The notes under the pieces were generated by a model. That model had not been told where the DNA came from. It saw nothing but the letters and a program-made list of their open reading frames with translations, and did no database searches. From NCBI GenBank assembly GCA_016710075.1, contig JADJLO010000006.1, forward strand, positions 112,501 to 176,500: a stretch of DNA of 64,000 nucleotides, written 5' to 3'. Shown here piece after piece: positions 34,483-42,799 of this stretch. Within the stretch, counting starts at the first letter, position 1. Each line of letters starts with the position of its first letter. The translations under genes were made by a program, and so were the position numbers. Source of the DNA: Acidobacteriota bacterium. Its GTDB lineage: Bacteria > Acidobacteriota > Blastocatellia > RBC074.

Positions 34483-35319
34483 ATGTCTGACACCCAAACA
34501 GCGCCGGACTTACTTCCGGAATTGAGTGATGAATACAAAGTGGCTGCGGATATGCGCGAAAATTATCAGCGTGACGGCCATATTCTCCTGCGCGGTCTGG
34601 CAACGGCGGACGAGGTTGCCGCTTATCGGCAGGTGATTACCAGTGCGGCTCAAAGGTACAACACAGAGACGCGTTCGATTGAGCAGCGTGACACCTATGG
34701 CAAAGCCTTTCTGCAGATCATGAATCTATGGACGAAAGATGCATGCGTGAAACGGTTTGCTCTTGCCCGGCGGTTTGCGAAAGTCGCCGCGGATCTGATG
34801 GGCGTCGAAGCGGTGCGGATCTATCACGATCAGGCGCTTTACAAGGAGCCCGGAGGAGGGCCGACGCCATTTCATCAGGATCAATATTACTGGCCGCTCG
34901 ACACCGACAAGACCATTACAATGTGGATGCCGCTGGTCCCGATAAGTGAAGAGGTCGGGAGCATGACATTTGCCACTGGTTCTCATCGCCTGGGTTATCT
35001 CGCCACTCTGCCGATCTCCGACGAATCCGAGGCGGAGTTCCGGAAGTATATTGCAGCCCGCGGTTTGAAGACTCATACCTACGGGGCGATGAGTCCCGGA
35101 GATGCGACTTTTCACGCGGGCTGGACGCTGCACGGGGCTGCAGGCAATCCGACCCATGTCATGAGAGAAGTAATGACGGTAATCTATATGGCGTCGGATG
35201 CGCGTGTCATCGAGCCGGATAATCCCAACCGGAAAGCTGACCTTGAGACCTGGCTGCCGGGACTCAAACCCGGTGATCCGGCCGCAAGTGAGTTGAACCC
35301 GGTTATTTGGCGAAAGTAA
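34483..35319 (+). CDS. Phytanoyl-CoA dioxygenase family protein
   Basis: 278 residues, intact, ATG behind AAGGAAC. It has the double-stranded beta-helix of Fe(II)/2-oxoglutarate oxygenases: the metal pair in TPFHQDQYYWPL (HxD), a distal histidine in AGWTLHGAAGNP, and a following arginine in HVMREVMTVIYMA as the 2-oxoglutarate anchor. The N-terminus has the helix NYQRDGHILLRGLATADEV typical of PhyH. It should hydroxylate a small organic substrate, which cannot be named. It lies between a secreted esterase and a secreted deacylase, but is itself cytoplasmic. Confidence 0.88.
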   Translation: MSDTQTAPDLLPELSDEYKVAADMRENYQRDGHILLRGLATADEVAAYRQVITSAAQRYNTETRSIEQRDTYGKAFLQIMNLWTKDACVKRFALARRFAKVAADLMGVEAVRIYHDQALYKEPGGGPTPFHQDQYYWPLDTDKTITMWMPLVPISEEVGSMTFATGSHRLGYLATLPISDESEAEFRKYIAARGLKTHTYGAMSPGDATFHAGWTLHGAAGNPTHVMREVMTVIYMASDARVIEPDNPNRKADLETWLPGLKPGDPAASELNPVIWRK

Positions 35320-35368
35320 CACTCGCCTTATCAACTAATCGAATAATGTGATTAATGAAGGACAAGTT

Positions 35369-36979
35369 ATGAGCACTCGCAGCCGCGCTGCCTGCGTGTT
35401 TACGGTTCTGGTGCTGACCTGTGCGTTGACCGGTTTTCCGGTCGCGCAGGGAACCAAAACTTATACAATCGTTTTCCATGGAGGCACGGTCGTTGATGGG
35501 TCCGGTGCTGTTCGATTCCGCGCCGATGTTGCGGTCCAGGGAGATCGCATAGCGCGCGTCGAGCGAGCGGGGATCGCTCAGGGTGAAGCTGTAAGGGATA
35601 TTGACGCGTCCGGATTGATCATCGCTCCGGGTTTTATCGATAGCCACGCTCACGTTGCCACGACGATTCACGAATATCCGCTGGCAGAAAATTTTCTGCG
35701 ACAGGGAATCACCACGATCGTTGCCTCGCTGCACAGCCTTGCATCGCCATGGCCGATTGATATTTATGCGGCATCACTGAAAATGGCGCCGAATATCAGT
35801 TTTTTTGTAGGGCATACCTGGATTCGCAAGGAGGTGCTTGGCCTCGAGAATCGCGCTCCCACAGCAGCAGAACTCGAACGAATGAAGTCGCTGGTGGAAG
35901 CTGGGATGAAGCTGGGAGCCATTGGTCTTTCGACAGGTTTGGAGTATGTCCCCGCGAATTATGCCGATACCGAAGAGATCATCGAACTGGCAAAAGTCGC
36001 CGCACGTTACGGCGGGATATATGTCACGCATCTGCGCGATGAAGGACCGGGACTGGTCAAAGCTGTCGAAGAGACGATTCGTATAGCGCGCGAGGCAAAG
36101 ATCCCTGCACAGATCAATCATCATAAGGCGGCGGGGGCGGCTCAGTTCGGCTGGAGCCGCCGCACGCTTGCCTTGATTGATCAAGCGCGTGCATCGGGGC
36201 TCGATATAACTCACGATCTTTATCCCTACACTGCATTCAGCACCACTTCAGAGGTCCTCTTTCCCGCCTGGTGTTTGGCGGGAGGGCCGCAGGATTTTGC
36301 GAAACGCATCACCGACCCTGCATCGCGGGCAAAGATTGAGCGTGAGATGCTGACGATTTTTCCACAGCAGGCAGGGCGCGGCCCGGCGAGTATTCAATTC
36401 CGCGAACTGGATTCAAGTCCAAAATACAATGGACGAACGCTGGCCGATTACCTGCGCGATCGCAAACAGCCGGTAACAGTGAGTGCGGGAGTGAGGGCCT
36501 TGATTGAGCTTCAACTTGCCGGCGGATTCATAGCCATCTTTCACAGCATGGATGAGGCTGATGTGGTGCGGATCCTTCGACATCCGTGGGCCATGATCGA
36601 AACGGACGGCGACCTTGTCGGATTCGGTGTGGGCCACCCTCACCCGCGTAGCTATGGATCGTTTCCGCGTGTGTTAGCCCGCTATGTGCGCGAACAGAAG
36701 GTGCTGACTCTTGAAGACGCGATTCGCAAGATGACCTCGCTGCCGGCCGCGCAGATCGGCCACAGTGAGCGAGGGATGGTAAAGGAAGGGAAGATTGCCG
36801 ATCTCGTAGTCTTTGATTTCGAAAAAATTCAGGATCTTGCGACCTATACCGATCCGCACCGTTACCCCGCCGGCATAGTGCATCTTGTAGTCAACGGGAT
36901 GCCGGTGATTCTCAACGGCGCGCTGACCGGAGAGAAGCCCGGCCGGGTACTCAACAACACACGCACCATAAAACAATAA
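35369..36979 (+). CDS. Secreted N-acyl-D-amino-acid deacylase-like amidohydrolase
   Basis: ATG 35369 with GAAGGA upstream is preferred to 35348. 536 residues, intact. A signal peptide (CVFTVLVLTCALTGFPVAQG) precedes an amidohydrolase-3 fold: VVDGSGAVRFRADVAVQGDR, then the metal HxH in GFIDSHAHV, and later GLSTGLEYVPANYADTEEI, THLRDEGPGLVKAV, INHHKAAG and THDLYPYT, which match D-aminoacylase and N-acyl-D-amino-acid deacylases. The C-terminal MVKEGKIADLVVFDFEKI is the usual closing beta strand. It should remove acyl groups from N-acyl-D-amino acids in the periplasm. The next gene begins 6 bases after its stop. Confidence 0.88.
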   Translation: MSTRSRAACVFTVLVLTCALTGFPVAQGTKTYTIVFHGGTVVDGSGAVRFRADVAVQGDRIARVERAGIAQGEAVRDIDASGLIIAPGFIDSHAHVATTIHEYPLAENFLRQGITTIVASLHSLASPWPIDIYAASLKMAPNISFFVGHTWIRKEVLGLENRAPTAAELERMKSLVEAGMKLGAIGLSTGLEYVPANYADTEEIIELAKVAARYGGIYVTHLRDEGPGLVKAVEETIRIAREAKIPAQINHHKAAGAAQFGWSRRTLALIDQARASGLDITHDLYPYTAFSTTSEVLFPAWCLAGGPQDFAKRITDPASRAKIEREMLTIFPQQAGRGPASIQFRELDSSPKYNGRTLADYLRDRKQPVTVSAGVRALIELQLAGGFIAIFHSMDEADVVRILRHPWAMIETDGDLVGFGVGHPHPRSYGSFPRVLARYVREQKVLTLEDAIRKMTSLPAAQIGHSERGMVKEGKIADLVVFDFEKIQDLATYTDPHRYPAGIVHLVVNGMPVILNGALTGEKPGRVLNNTRTIKQ

Positions 36980-36988
36980 AAGTCCATG

Positions 36989-39900
36989 ATGAATAAACAA
37001 CAAGCAATCAGTCGTGTCGCCGGTTTTCTTCTGAGCGCCTGCGTGCTGAATTTCCTCTTTTTTGCAATTGCGCAGAAGGCAGAAGTAAAAACCGCCGATG
37101 GTCTCACGCTCAAACCGGCACGCAAGGTCGAGTTCTCGACAAGCGAAGGGACCTGGATGTCGCTCGATATATCGCCGGACGGAAGGACGATACTCTTCGA
37201 TCTTCTCGGCGACATCTACACATTGCCGATTACAGGCGGTGAAGCGAAGCCGCTGCTGACTGGCATGTCATTTGACTCTCAGCCACGCTACTCGCCCGAC
37301 GGCAGGCTGATAGCTTTCATCAGCGATCGCGACGGGGCGGACAACCTCTGGATTGCCAATGCGGATGGAAGCGGGCTGCAGCAGCTCTCGCATGAAACAC
37401 ACGCAGACATGTTCTCTCCGGCATGGGCAGTTGATGGCGGGCAGGTGATCGTTTCGCGTGTGACGCCGGCAAGAACCGGCATTGCCGAGTTGTGGAGTTA
37501 TCCAAAAACCGGAGCGGCAGGTGGGGCAGGAAACAGACTCGGCAAGCCCATCAATGCGCAGCCGTCTCCGCTGGTCTCCGCCCCGCCGCCGGGCGCTTAC
37601 GGCCCGCAGCCGGCCGCTGATGGCCGCTGGCTGCTCTATAGTTCGGTTACTCCACGCGTTTACCGCAGCACGGAATGGGCACGCGCTCAGGTCATGCGAC
37701 TGGATCTGACACCGGGCGCCGAAGAACCGCTTACTTTCCGTCGTGAGAATGCCTTCCGTCCGGTGATCTCACCGGATGGGAAACTGATGGTCTATGCCAC
37801 ACGTTACGAATCTCAGACTGCTCTGCGAGTGCGCGAGATGGCGAACGGTGAAGAGCGATGGCTGAAATGGCCGATTCAGCGCGATGATATCGAAGCCTAC
37901 GCATCGCGCGATCTGCTGCCGAATTATACATTCACACCCGACGGCAAAGATTTGCTGATCTCATACGGAGGAAAGATTCACCGCCTTGAGGTCTCTTCCG
38001 GCAAAGAGACCGACATCCCATTCACAGCGAAAATGTCGCTTGATATCGGGCCGAAGCTGGACTTTCCGTTAAAGCTTGATCAGGGGCCTGTGCGGGCGCG
38101 GATTGCGCAACTACCGGTTCTTTCACCCGACGGCAGAAGACTGGCCTTTTCCGCATTGGCTGAGTTGTACGTCATGGAGATGTCCAGCGGAAAGCCTCGT
38201 CGTCTGACAGGCGTGGAGCACGCGCGGGAGTTTCATCCCACGTGGTCACCGGACGGCCAATGGATTGCTTTTGTGACGTGGTCGAGTCAGGGCGGGCATG
38301 TCTGGAAAGTGCGGAGCGACAGTTCTGCGATACCGCAGCAATTGACGCGTGTCCCTGCTTTTTATCGCGATCCGGTCTGGAGCCCTGATGGAAAGCGGAT
38401 CGTCGCGATACGCGCTCCACGCCAATCGAGACTTGAGAATCCATCCCCACAAGACGCTGAGATTATCTCAATACCCGCAGAAGGCGGCATTGCCAGGCTG
38501 ATTGCACCCGCGCGCGGTCTTGGCCACCCGCATTTCGGCAGTGATCCGGATCGCATCTTCTTTTCATCATTCCAGGGACTTGTCTCAGTGCGCGTTGATG
38601 GAGCCGATAGGCGCATACATTTACAGGTGACGGGAGGCCGTCCCGGCGGCCGTCCGGCTCCTGCACAGGATATTCAACTCAGCCCGGATGGCAGCCGCGT
38701 GCTGGCGTTGGTGGGGAACCAGCTCTACCTGTTGAATGCCCCGGCGCTCGCCGGTGAAACGCAGACGATCAATGTTAATACGGCTGCCGGCTCTGCACAG
38801 AAACTGACCCGCGTGGGAGCGGATTCATTTGCCTGGGCGGATGGCGGCAAAACGGTCACCTGGACAGTTGGCGCCTCTTTCCATCGTCTGCCCCTGGCAA
38901 AGGTTTCTTCGAGAACCGACGAATCGATTGAGATCGCGGTCGAAAAGCCTCGCGTGACACCTCAGGGGAGCATCGTGTTGCGTGGCGCCAGGGTCGTGAC
39001 TATGCATGGTAATGAGGTTATCGAAGATGCAGAACTGGTCATAACGGGCAATCGCATAGCGGCCGCCGGCAAGCGCGGCACTGTCAAGATCCCGTCAAAT
39101 GCGCGGATTCTTGATTTGAAAGGCCGGACAATCATTCCCGGGCTTATTGACATTCACGCGCATTGGGACTTGAGCCGCTCTGTGCTCGATACTGAAATGT
39201 ATAGTTCCTATGCCAATCTTGCATACGGCGTGACCAGCGTGCGCGATCCGCAATCGATGACAAACGACATCTTCGCTTACAGCGATCTGGTCGAAGCAGG
39301 CGAGATGACGGGGCCGCGCATCTTCTCTACCGGTCCCGGCGTCTTCACCGACACAAACTTTTCATCGTATGAAGAAGCGCGGGATGTCATAGGGCGTTAT
39401 AGGAACCATTACCGCACGCACCTGATCAAAGCTTATCTGACCGGCAATCGCAGGCAGCGCCAGTGGGTTGTGGAAGCCTGTCGCGAACTGCAGATGATGC
39501 CGACGACCGAAGGCGGCGCCGATTTCAAGATGGACCTAACTCACGCGATCGACGGCTTCAGCGGCAACGAACACGGGCTGCCCAACGTGCCGATCTACAA
39601 CGACGTCGTGAAGTTGTTCGCTCAGAGCGGGACCACCTACACCCCGACTCTGATGGTTGCTTTCGGCGGGCCATTCGCTCTGTATCAATACTTTGCACGT
39701 GAAAACTTCACCGAGGATCCAAAATTGCGCCGGTTTACACCGCAAAACGTACTCTCCGGCAAGGTGGGCACGGGGATGCTCTGGTTTCCGCAAAAAGATT
39801 ATATCTTCCCGCAGATTGCAGCAGGAGCTGCCGCCATTCTCAAAGCGGGCGGCAACGTCGGTCTTGGCGGGCACGGTGAATTGCAGGGGTTGGGCACTCA

Positions 39901-40207
39901 TTGGGAGATGTGGTTGCTGGCATCGGGCGGGATGAGCAACCACGACGTGCTGCGCGTCGCAACCATTAACAGTGCGCGTGCCATCGGCTACGCTCAGGAT
40001 CTAGGCAGCATCGAAACCGGCAAGATGGCCGACCTGATCATCCTCGACAAGAATCCGCTGATCGACATCCGAAACACGAATTCGATTCGTTACGTGATGA
40101 AAAACGGCGAATTGCTCGATGGAGAAACCCTCGATCAGCTGTGGCCTCAGAAGAAAGCGCTGCCCGCTCCGTGGTGGTTAAGTGACAAGCCGGCCCCGCG
40201 TGAGTAA
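36989..40207 (+). CDS. TolB/WD40-like beta-propeller fused to amidohydrolase, secreted
   Basis: About 1072 residues, intact; adjacent ATGs at 36986 and 36989 are both possible. A signal peptide (LLSACVLNFLFFAIAQK) is followed by PD40/TolB propeller blades recognisable by repeated SPDGR/SPDGK motifs (SPDGRTILFDLLGDIYTLP, YSPDGRLIAFISDRDG, WSPDGKRIVAIRAP, LSPDGSRVLALVG) to about residue 640. The C-terminal 400 residues are an amidohydrolase: RGARVVTMHGNEVIEDAELV, metal HxH in PGLIDIHAHWD, VGLGGHGELQGLGTHWEM, and the closing GKMADLIILDKNPL. It probably hydrolyses an amide or peptide bond in the periplasm. It is translationally close to the deacylase gene, and the two form a unit. Confidence 0.88.
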   Translation: MNKQQAISRVAGFLLSACVLNFLFFAIAQKAEVKTADGLTLKPARKVEFSTSEGTWMSLDISPDGRTILFDLLGDIYTLPITGGEAKPLLTGMSFDSQPRYSPDGRLIAFISDRDGADNLWIANADGSGLQQLSHETHADMFSPAWAVDGGQVIVSRVTPARTGIAELWSYPKTGAAGGAGNRLGKPINAQPSPLVSAPPPGAYGPQPAADGRWLLYSSVTPRVYRSTEWARAQVMRLDLTPGAEEPLTFRRENAFRPVISPDGKLMVYATRYESQTALRVREMANGEERWLKWPIQRDDIEAYASRDLLPNYTFTPDGKDLLISYGGKIHRLEVSSGKETDIPFTAKMSLDIGPKLDFPLKLDQGPVRARIAQLPVLSPDGRRLAFSALAELYVMEMSSGKPRRLTGVEHAREFHPTWSPDGQWIAFVTWSSQGGHVWKVRSDSSAIPQQLTRVPAFYRDPVWSPDGKRIVAIRAPRQSRLENPSPQDAEIISIPAEGGIARLIAPARGLGHPHFGSDPDRIFFSSFQGLVSVRVDGADRRIHLQVTGGRPGGRPAPAQDIQLSPDGSRVLALVGNQLYLLNAPALAGETQTINVNTAAGSAQKLTRVGADSFAWADGGKTVTWTVGASFHRLPLAKVSSRTDESIEIAVEKPRVTPQGSIVLRGARVVTMHGNEVIEDAELVITGNRIAAAGKRGTVKIPSNARILDLKGRTIIPGLIDIHAHWDLSRSVLDTEMYSSYANLAYGVTSVRDPQSMTNDIFAYSDLVEAGEMTGPRIFSTGPGVFTDTNFSSYEEARDVIGRYRNHYRTHLIKAYLTGNRRQRQWVVEACRELQMMPTTEGGADFKMDLTHAIDGFSGNEHGLPNVPIYNDVVKLFAQSGTTYTPTLMVAFGGPFALYQYFARENFTEDPKLRRFTPQNVLSGKVGTGMLWFPQKDYIFPQIAAGAAAILKAGGNVGLGGHGELQGLGTHWEMWLLASGGMSNHDVLRVATINSARAIGYAQDLGSIETGKMADLIILDKNPLIDIRNTNSIRYVMKNGELLDGETLDQLWPQKKALPAPWWLSDKPAPRE

Positions 40208-40313
40208 AATGCATTTTCAATGCGGGCGTTACAATTATTCCCTGCCCGCAACACCCGGTGGGATCAGCAACTCTCAAAAGCATAGAATTAAATTCAAGGA
40301 GGCCTCATCAGTT

Positions 40314-41233
40314 ATGAACCGCAGATCATTTCTCGCACTTGGCGCCGCCGCTGCAGCACTGCCCGCAATCAATCTCAACACTTTTGCCGGCAATTCCGCC
40401 TGGCCTTCTTCAGCCCATTCAGTTGCCCGGCAATCCAGAAAGCTCAATCGCCTGCGACTTTCGGTGACGTGGGGGATGATGAGCCGAATGCCAATCCCCG
40501 ACGCGCTGGCCAAGCTCAACGACCTCGGCTATGACGCCTACGAGATGTTCAACTGGAGAGACCAGAAAACTCTCGATACCTTTCTTGTCGAAGCCCCGAA
40601 GTATCCCAACCTGGCCTGTGCGACGCTCGTCTCCAACAAAGGCGTCACCGCATCGGAATGCGGTCTGGTCAATCCGAAAGAGCGTGATCAGTTTTTGAAG
40701 GAGATGGAGGCGGCCATTGCCGTAGCCAATAAATTCAACTGCAAACGGCTGGTTACCCTGACCGGCAACGATGTGCCGGGCATGTCAGGCGAAGCGATGA
40801 TGGCGAGCGCCGTCGCCGGATTGAAGGCCGCTGCGCCGATGCTGGAAAAGAACGGAATCACAGCCGTCATCGAGGTGCTCAATACTTACGTCGATCATCC
40901 AAAATATAATCTTTATCGGGTGGGCGATGCAGCGAAGCTGATTGACGCCGTTGGCAGTCCGAACGTCAAGATACTTTTCGACATCTATCACGTTCAGATC
41001 ATGGAGGGGAACCTGATCCCGCTGATTCGACAGAACATCAAACGCATCGGGCATTTTCACATTGGCGATAATCCGGCCGCCATCAACCGGGCACCGGCGA
41101 GATCAATTACCGCAATGTCTTTAAGGCGATTTACGATCTTGGCTACGACGGCTATGCCGCGCTGGAATACGGCCCGACAATCCCGCTCACGCTCGATCTG
41201 ATCAACGAGCGTAACTTGACAATCTTCGAATGA
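40314..41233 (+). CDS. Sugar-phosphate isomerase/epimerase-like TIM-barrel protein, Tat-exported, one frameshift
   Basis: ATG 40314 follows AAGGAGG. The twin-arginine leader MNRRSFLALGAAAAALPA is followed by an AP-endonuclease-2/xylose-isomerase TIM barrel of the hydroxypyruvate-isomerase type: LRLSVTWGMMSRMPIPDALA, GYDAYEMFNWRD, RLVTLTGNDVPGMS, TAVIEVLNTYVDHP (metal glutamate) and VKILFDIYHVQIMEGNL (Asp and His). One G is missing near 41074; with it, HFHIGDNPG continues as RHQPGTGEINYRNVFKAIY and ends at TGA 41231-41233. About 306 residues. It should act on a sugar or hydroxy-keto acid outside the cytoplasm; substrate unknown. It lies 106 bases after the fusion protein gene. Confidence 0.87.
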
Positions 41234-41238
41234 ACCGA

Positions 41239-41844
41239 TTATGCCTTGAGGCGGGCGATTTCTGCTTCAAGCCTGGCGATATGTTCGTAGAGAGGCTCGT
41301 TCATCTCGCGGACTTCCTCGATGGTGTAACGCGGCGTGATGTGCTGAGGGCAATTCCAGTCAAAGGCTTCGACGTGCAGTACCATCGCTCGTTCGATCAG
41401 CGCTTCATATTCCGGATCCTGCAATCGTTCGATCAGGTCGGGCGCCTCCCCGGCCTCGATCACTTCGATGCGTGCATAGATTTTCAATCTCCGGCGGTTC
41501 GCGTAATCCATGAGGATCAATGCCGCCTTGTCATTGCCACTCAGATTGCCGATGCTGATGTACTGCATGTTGCCGCGAAAATCCGCGTAAGCAAGCGTCC
41601 GCTGATCCAGCACTTTCAAAAAACCTTTCGGGCCTCCGCGAAACTGTACGTACGGGTAGCCGTTTTCACCTGCCGTCGCCAGGTAAAAACCGTCGCGCTC
41701 GGCGATGAATTCAGATTCGGCAGAGCTCAGTTCCGTGCCACGATCCACAGCCTCCATTCGGGCATAGGAGCGCCGCGAACCATGTTTCTCCTGCTGTGCT
41801 ATGACGCTTTTGGTAAAAGCGATCTCTGCAAAATTTTTAGCCAT
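41239..41844 (-). CDS. Pyridoxamine 5'-phosphate oxidase-family flavin protein
   Basis: 201 residues, intact. The split-barrel FMN-binding fold shows in FIAERDGFYLATAGENGYPY, VQFRGGPKGFLKVLDQRTLA and GNLSGNDKAALILMDYANRRR, a form common in general stress or nitroreductase-like proteins of the PNPOx group. A C-terminal tail, LYEHIARLEAEIARLKA, is a short coiled coil. It probably binds FMN and reduces or senses an unknown small molecule. It lies downstream of the AhpD-like gene on the same strand, with an inverted repeat between them. Its stop is 5 bases from the stop of the convergent isomerase gene. Confidence 0.85.
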   Translation of the reverse strand: MAKNFAEIAFTKSVIAQQEKHGSRRSYARMEAVDRGTELSSAESEFIAERDGFYLATAGENGYPYVQFRGGPKGFLKVLDQRTLAYADFRGNMQYISIGNLSGNDKAALILMDYANRRRLKIYARIEVIEAGEAPDLIERLQDPEYEALIERAMVLHVEAFDWNCPQHITPRYTIEEVREMNEPLYEHIARLEAEIARLKA

Positions 41845-41893
41845 CGGATTCTCCTCCAGCTCATGATGCCGAATATTAAGCCAGCCTGGTCAA

Positions 41894-41971
41894 CATTGAG
41901 ACGCTGACCATTGAAATTAGCGTCTTGATGCCCTCATTTGTGGGGCTAAGTTGCTGGTCAGCGTCTCAATG
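41894..41971. repeat. Inverted repeat, 17-base perfect arms
   Basis: CATTGAGACGCTGACCA (41894-41910) and TGGTCAGCGTCTCAATG (41955-41971) pair perfectly across a 44-base loop. It lies between the AhpD-like gene's stop and the flavin protein's start, both on the minus strand. It shares TGGTCAGCGTC with the hairpin upstream of the Oar-like receptor (20610-20620). Confidence 0.6.
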
Positions 41972-41985
41972 ACAATCAGTCTGAA

Positions 41986-42537
41986 TCAGCTCGCTTTCCC
42001 GACAGCCAGGCTGACTTTCGGAAAATCGACAACTGTCTGCGCCACGTGGTTGAAATAATTGGTGAATATATTGAGCGCCACATTGGCAACGATCTCGGTT
42101 ATTTCACCGTCGCTGAATCCGGCATTGCGAACTGTCTCGATCTCGCTGTTTAGCACCTCGCCGCGCTTCACCACGATCTGATGGGCGAACTTCAAAGCCG
42201 CATCGGTCTTTGCATCACCGGAACTTGCCTGACGGCTCGACACTATCTCGCTGTCGTTCAGGCCCACCATCTTCCCGATTGCCGTATGGGCCGAGAGGCA
42301 ATACTCACAGTTGTTGGCATCAGCCACAGTCAGTGCAATCTGCTCACGCACTTTTGCCTTGAGCAGTCCGTCGCCGAGAGCCCCGCTGAAACTGAGATAG
42401 CCCTCCAATGCCGCCGGTGAATTGGCGAACGTTCTCATCAGGTTCGGGACGATCCCCAACTTCGTCTTCACTCCATCCAACAGTTCTTTTGCTTTGCCTG
42501 TAGCCTCTTTGGGATCAATCGCGTTAAGTCTTGGCAT
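41986..42537 (-). CDS. Carboxymuconolactone decarboxylase/AhpD-like protein
   Basis: ATG 42537 (MPRLNAIDPKEATGKA) follows AAAAGGAG and is preferred to the in-frame start at 42576. 183 residues. The AhpD-type site is clear: REQIALTVADANNCEYCLSA followed by HTAIG, giving the Cys-x2-Cys-x3-His that carries thiol peroxidase-linked activity. A second helical segment (FSDGEITEIVANVALNIFTN) and FNHVAQTVVDFP complete the family pattern. It is likely an alkylhydroperoxidase-like antioxidant protein. It is divergent from the sigma-54 regulator, which is therefore a candidate controller. Confidence 0.88.
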   Translation of the reverse strand: MPRLNAIDPKEATGKAKELLDGVKTKLGIVPNLMRTFANSPAALEGYLSFSGALGDGLLKAKVREQIALTVADANNCEYCLSAHTAIGKMVGLNDSEIVSSRQASSGDAKTDAALKFAHQIVVKRGEVLNSEIETVRNAGFSDGEITEIVANVALNIFTNYFNHVAQTVVDFPKVSLAVGKAS

Positions 42538-42590
42538 GTCTCTTTCTCCTTTTGATTCGGTGATAATTTTCGGCATTTCATTTCAGTCTT

Positions 42591-42604
42591 CAGGCAATTG
42601 CCTG
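42591..42604. promoter_or_regulatory. 14-base perfect palindrome
   Basis: CAGGCAATTGCCTG lies 54 bases upstream of the AhpD-like gene start, within the divergent promoter region. It is a candidate repressor or activator site. Confidence 0.35.
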
Positions 42605-42727
42605 TCTGGAACAATCTGCCATTCTCTTTGCGCAGTCTGTGTTACGCGCTGTACCAGACCACCACACTCCTCATATCTCTATGTATACAAATGCTTTAGC
42701 GTTCTTGCCCTGCTTCTCACTAGATGA

Positions 42728-42777
42728 CGAAATATCGTTATTAGACGAATTTATGTGTTCTCAGCGCGAAATATCGT
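42728..42777. promoter_or_regulatory. Direct repeats upstream of the sigma-54 regulator
   Basis: CGAAATATCGT occurs at 42728-42738 and again at 42767-42777, 39 bases apart, close to four helical turns. The second copy ends 22 bases before the regulator's ATG. Possibly a site for autoregulation. Confidence 0.4.
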
Positions 42778-42799
42778 GTAGAATTCGGAAATTATGATA

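Noticed and set aside
42605..42620. Sigma-54 (-24/-12) promoter near the AhpD-like gene
   Set aside because: TGGAAC and CTGCC are present, but the GG-to-GC distance is 8 and not 10 bases, and the orientation is wrong for that gene.
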